Positions 6,467 to 6,929 of a stretch of 6,929 nucleotides of DNA are shown here, piece by piece (position 1 is the stretch's first letter; every line of letters starts with the position of its first letter). The translations under genes were made by a program, and so were the position numbers. Source of the DNA: an uncultured Clostridia bacterium (GTDB lineage Bacteria; Bacillota; Clostridia; Christensenellales; Borkfalkiaceae); contig CAMWQS010000081.1 of the NCBI GenBank assembly GCA_947176485.1, positions 1-6,929 on the forward strand, given 5' to 3'. The notes under the pieces were generated by a model that was given only the letters and a program-made list of their open reading frames with translations, was not told where the DNA came from and did not search any database.

Positions 6467-6495
6467 ATTATATCTTGTTTTTTACCTTTTGACAA
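6467..6495 (-). promoter_or_regulatory. promoter of the CE8 lipoprotein gene
   Basis: On the minus strand TTGTCA (6490-6495), a 17-bp spacer and a consensus TATAAT (6467-6472). A second TATAAT at 6456-6461 lacks a good -35. The predicted start is near 6460, giving a leader of about 114 nt. Confidence 0.78.
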
Positions 6496-6604
6496 GAGAA
6501 AAATTAAAATTACTTTCTTTTTCTGCAATTTATTTTAATTCCAAATAATTACAACCCCAACTACTTATTGGGCAACAAGAAAACACAAGAAAAAAATCAA
6601 TCGT

Positions 6605-6633
6605 TGCGCACGCATACGCGTGCGCGTGCGCGT
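6605..6633. repeat. 29-nt alternating pyrimidine-purine tract with hairpin
   Basis: Every step from 6605 to 6633 alternates pyrimidine and purine, mostly CG and TG/CA dinucleotides, the composition most prone to left-handed Z-DNA. It also contains a perfect 8-bp inverted repeat (6606-6613 with 6618-6625, loop ATAC), and the left arm can pair alternatively with 6624-6631. It is a GC-rich island in otherwise AT-rich DNA. Confidence 0.85.
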
Positions 6634-6711
6634 TTAATGACTATACCGATTGATATTTTCTTTTCTGTGGTTTCTAAATATTCTATAACTCTAAACAATA
6701 TTTTTTCTTTG

Positions 6712-6777
6712 TTACTTTCTTTGTATTTACTTTATTATTTACTTTATTATTTTCTTTGTGCTACTTTCTTTTACTTT
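6712..6777. repeat. TTACTTT repeat cluster with 12-bp tandem duplication
   Basis: Two perfect adjacent copies of TTTACTTTATTA lie at 6726-6737 and 6738-6749. The heptamer TTACTTT (or CTACTTT) occurs at 6712, 6727, 6739, 6761 and 6771, that is five times in 66 bp. Further single copies lie at 6510 and 6866. The function is unknown; slippage in a T-rich spacer is the simplest explanation. Confidence 0.7.
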
Positions 6778-6797
6778 TCAAACGCAATTGCACTTTT

Positions 6798-6835
6798 GTA
6801 CGTACGATTTGTACGTACACACAAAACGTGTACAC
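6798..6835. repeat. GTACGTAC palindrome pair and related GTGTACAC
   Basis: GTACGTAC occurs at 6798-6805 and 6811-6818, 13 bp apart; the two copies can also pair as an 8-bp stem with loop GATTT. The related palindrome GTGTACAC follows at 6828-6835, directly next to the rRNA terminator U-tract. Confidence 0.65.
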
Positions 6836-6868
6836 AAAAAAATAAGAGCAACCGTTAGGTTACTCTTA
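6836..6868 (-). terminator. rRNA operon intrinsic terminator
   Basis: Read on the minus strand, an 11-bp stem (6858-6868 with 6843-6853, one G-U wobble, loop TAAC) followed directly by seven T (6836-6842). The wobble is a true pair only on the minus strand, where it ends the transcript running out of 5S rRNA; on the plus strand it would be a C-A mismatch. Confidence 0.9.
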
Positions 6869-6880
6869 CTTTTATTGAAA

Positions 6881-6929
6881 TCCGGCAACTACCTTATCTT
6901 GCAGGGTTAAAACCCAACTACTTCTGGCG
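6881..6929 (-). rRNA. rrf: 5S rRNA, 3' part (5' part beyond the window)
   Basis: The minus strand from 6929 aligns by eye with the 3' half of Bacillota 5S rRNA as I recall B. subtilis: CGCC, then GTAGT, a GGG..CCC hairpin with a T-rich loop (helix IV), CCCTG, AGAtAaGG (against AGAGTAGG) and a final TTGCCGG that would pair with the missing 5' end in helix I. About 49 nt are present of roughly 117. The mature 3' end is probably within one or two bases of 6881. It is followed 13 bases later by the terminator stem, as at the end of a 16S-23S-5S operon transcribed leftward. Confidence 0.85.

Larger units (their letters stand above)
6496..6835. other. AT-rich non-coding region between rRNA operon and CE8 gene
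   Basis: I see no credible gene on either strand here. The longest reading frame (plus strand, about 6568-6858) has a TTG start without a Shine-Dalgarno, codes for a low-complexity Leu/Tyr/Phe-rich peptide from a T-rich tract, and runs through the rRNA terminator stem. The region holds an alternating pyrimidine-purine tract, a cluster of TTACTTT motifs with a 12-bp tandem duplication, and two GTACGTAC palindromes, all listed separately. Confidence 0.7.

Noticed and set aside
6555..6565. Second 5S rRNA fragment (CCCAACTACTT also occurs in 5S at 6914-6924)
   Set aside because: Only 11 bases match and the flanking sequence does not follow 5S on either side; a match of this length is expected by chance in the window.
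6568..6858. Possible 96-residue hydrophobic protein on the plus strand
   Set aside because: TTG start without a Shine-Dalgarno; the hydrophobic middle comes from a T-rich repeat, and the frame crosses the rRNA terminator stem.

Overview
The window looks like one short-read contig from a low-to-moderate GC, Gram-positive-type bacterium, most likely a gut-associated member of the Clostridia (Bacillota). The evidence is strong AAGGAGA ribosome binding sites, sigma-A-type promoters (TTGACA/TATAAT with 17-bp spacers), U-tract terminators, a lipobox-anchored polysaccharide-active protein with Clostridia-style surface modules, and a Clostridia-like 5S rRNA end. I cannot place it below that level. 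Both ends look like assembly limits. Positions 1-57 are not genomic: they match an Illumina Nextera P5/i5/Tn5 mosaic-end adapter with two mismatches. The right end stops inside a 5S rRNA gene, a typical break point at multicopy rRNA operons.

Layout. 58-859 (-): the first 267 residues of cysteinyl-tRNA synthetase (cysS), cut at its KMSKS loop by the adapter. 860-1120: divergent promoter region serving cysS (-) and a DeoR-family regulator (+). 1121-1879 (+): the DeoR-family sugar-phosphate-type repressor, ending at a perfect palindromic terminator shared with the convergent gene that follows. 1943-2149 (-): a 68-residue, very acidic protein of unknown function with its own strong promoter. 2255-6346 (-): a 1363-residue lipoprotein with a CE8 pectin methylesterase core, flanked by a His/Cys-rich N-terminal segment, Ig-like domains, InlB/Flg_new-like repeats and four related beta modules. 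6347-6495: its structured 5' leader and promoter. 6496-6835: AT-rich non-coding DNA with a 29-nt alternating pyrimidine-purine tract and short repeats. 6836-6929 (-): the rRNA operon terminator and the 3' part of 5S rRNA.

The genes do not form one pathway. Each is a separate transcription unit with its own promoter and/or terminator. The only hint of a link is a 10-nt sequence shared by the deoR operator region and the region upstream of the esterase promoter; chance could explain it. I see no clear new multi-gene system. The points most worth following are the esterase's architecture and its substituted oxyanion-hole position, the orphan acidic small protein whose -35 lies inside the preceding terminator stem, the structured esterase leader, and the Z-DNA-prone tract next to the rRNA operon.
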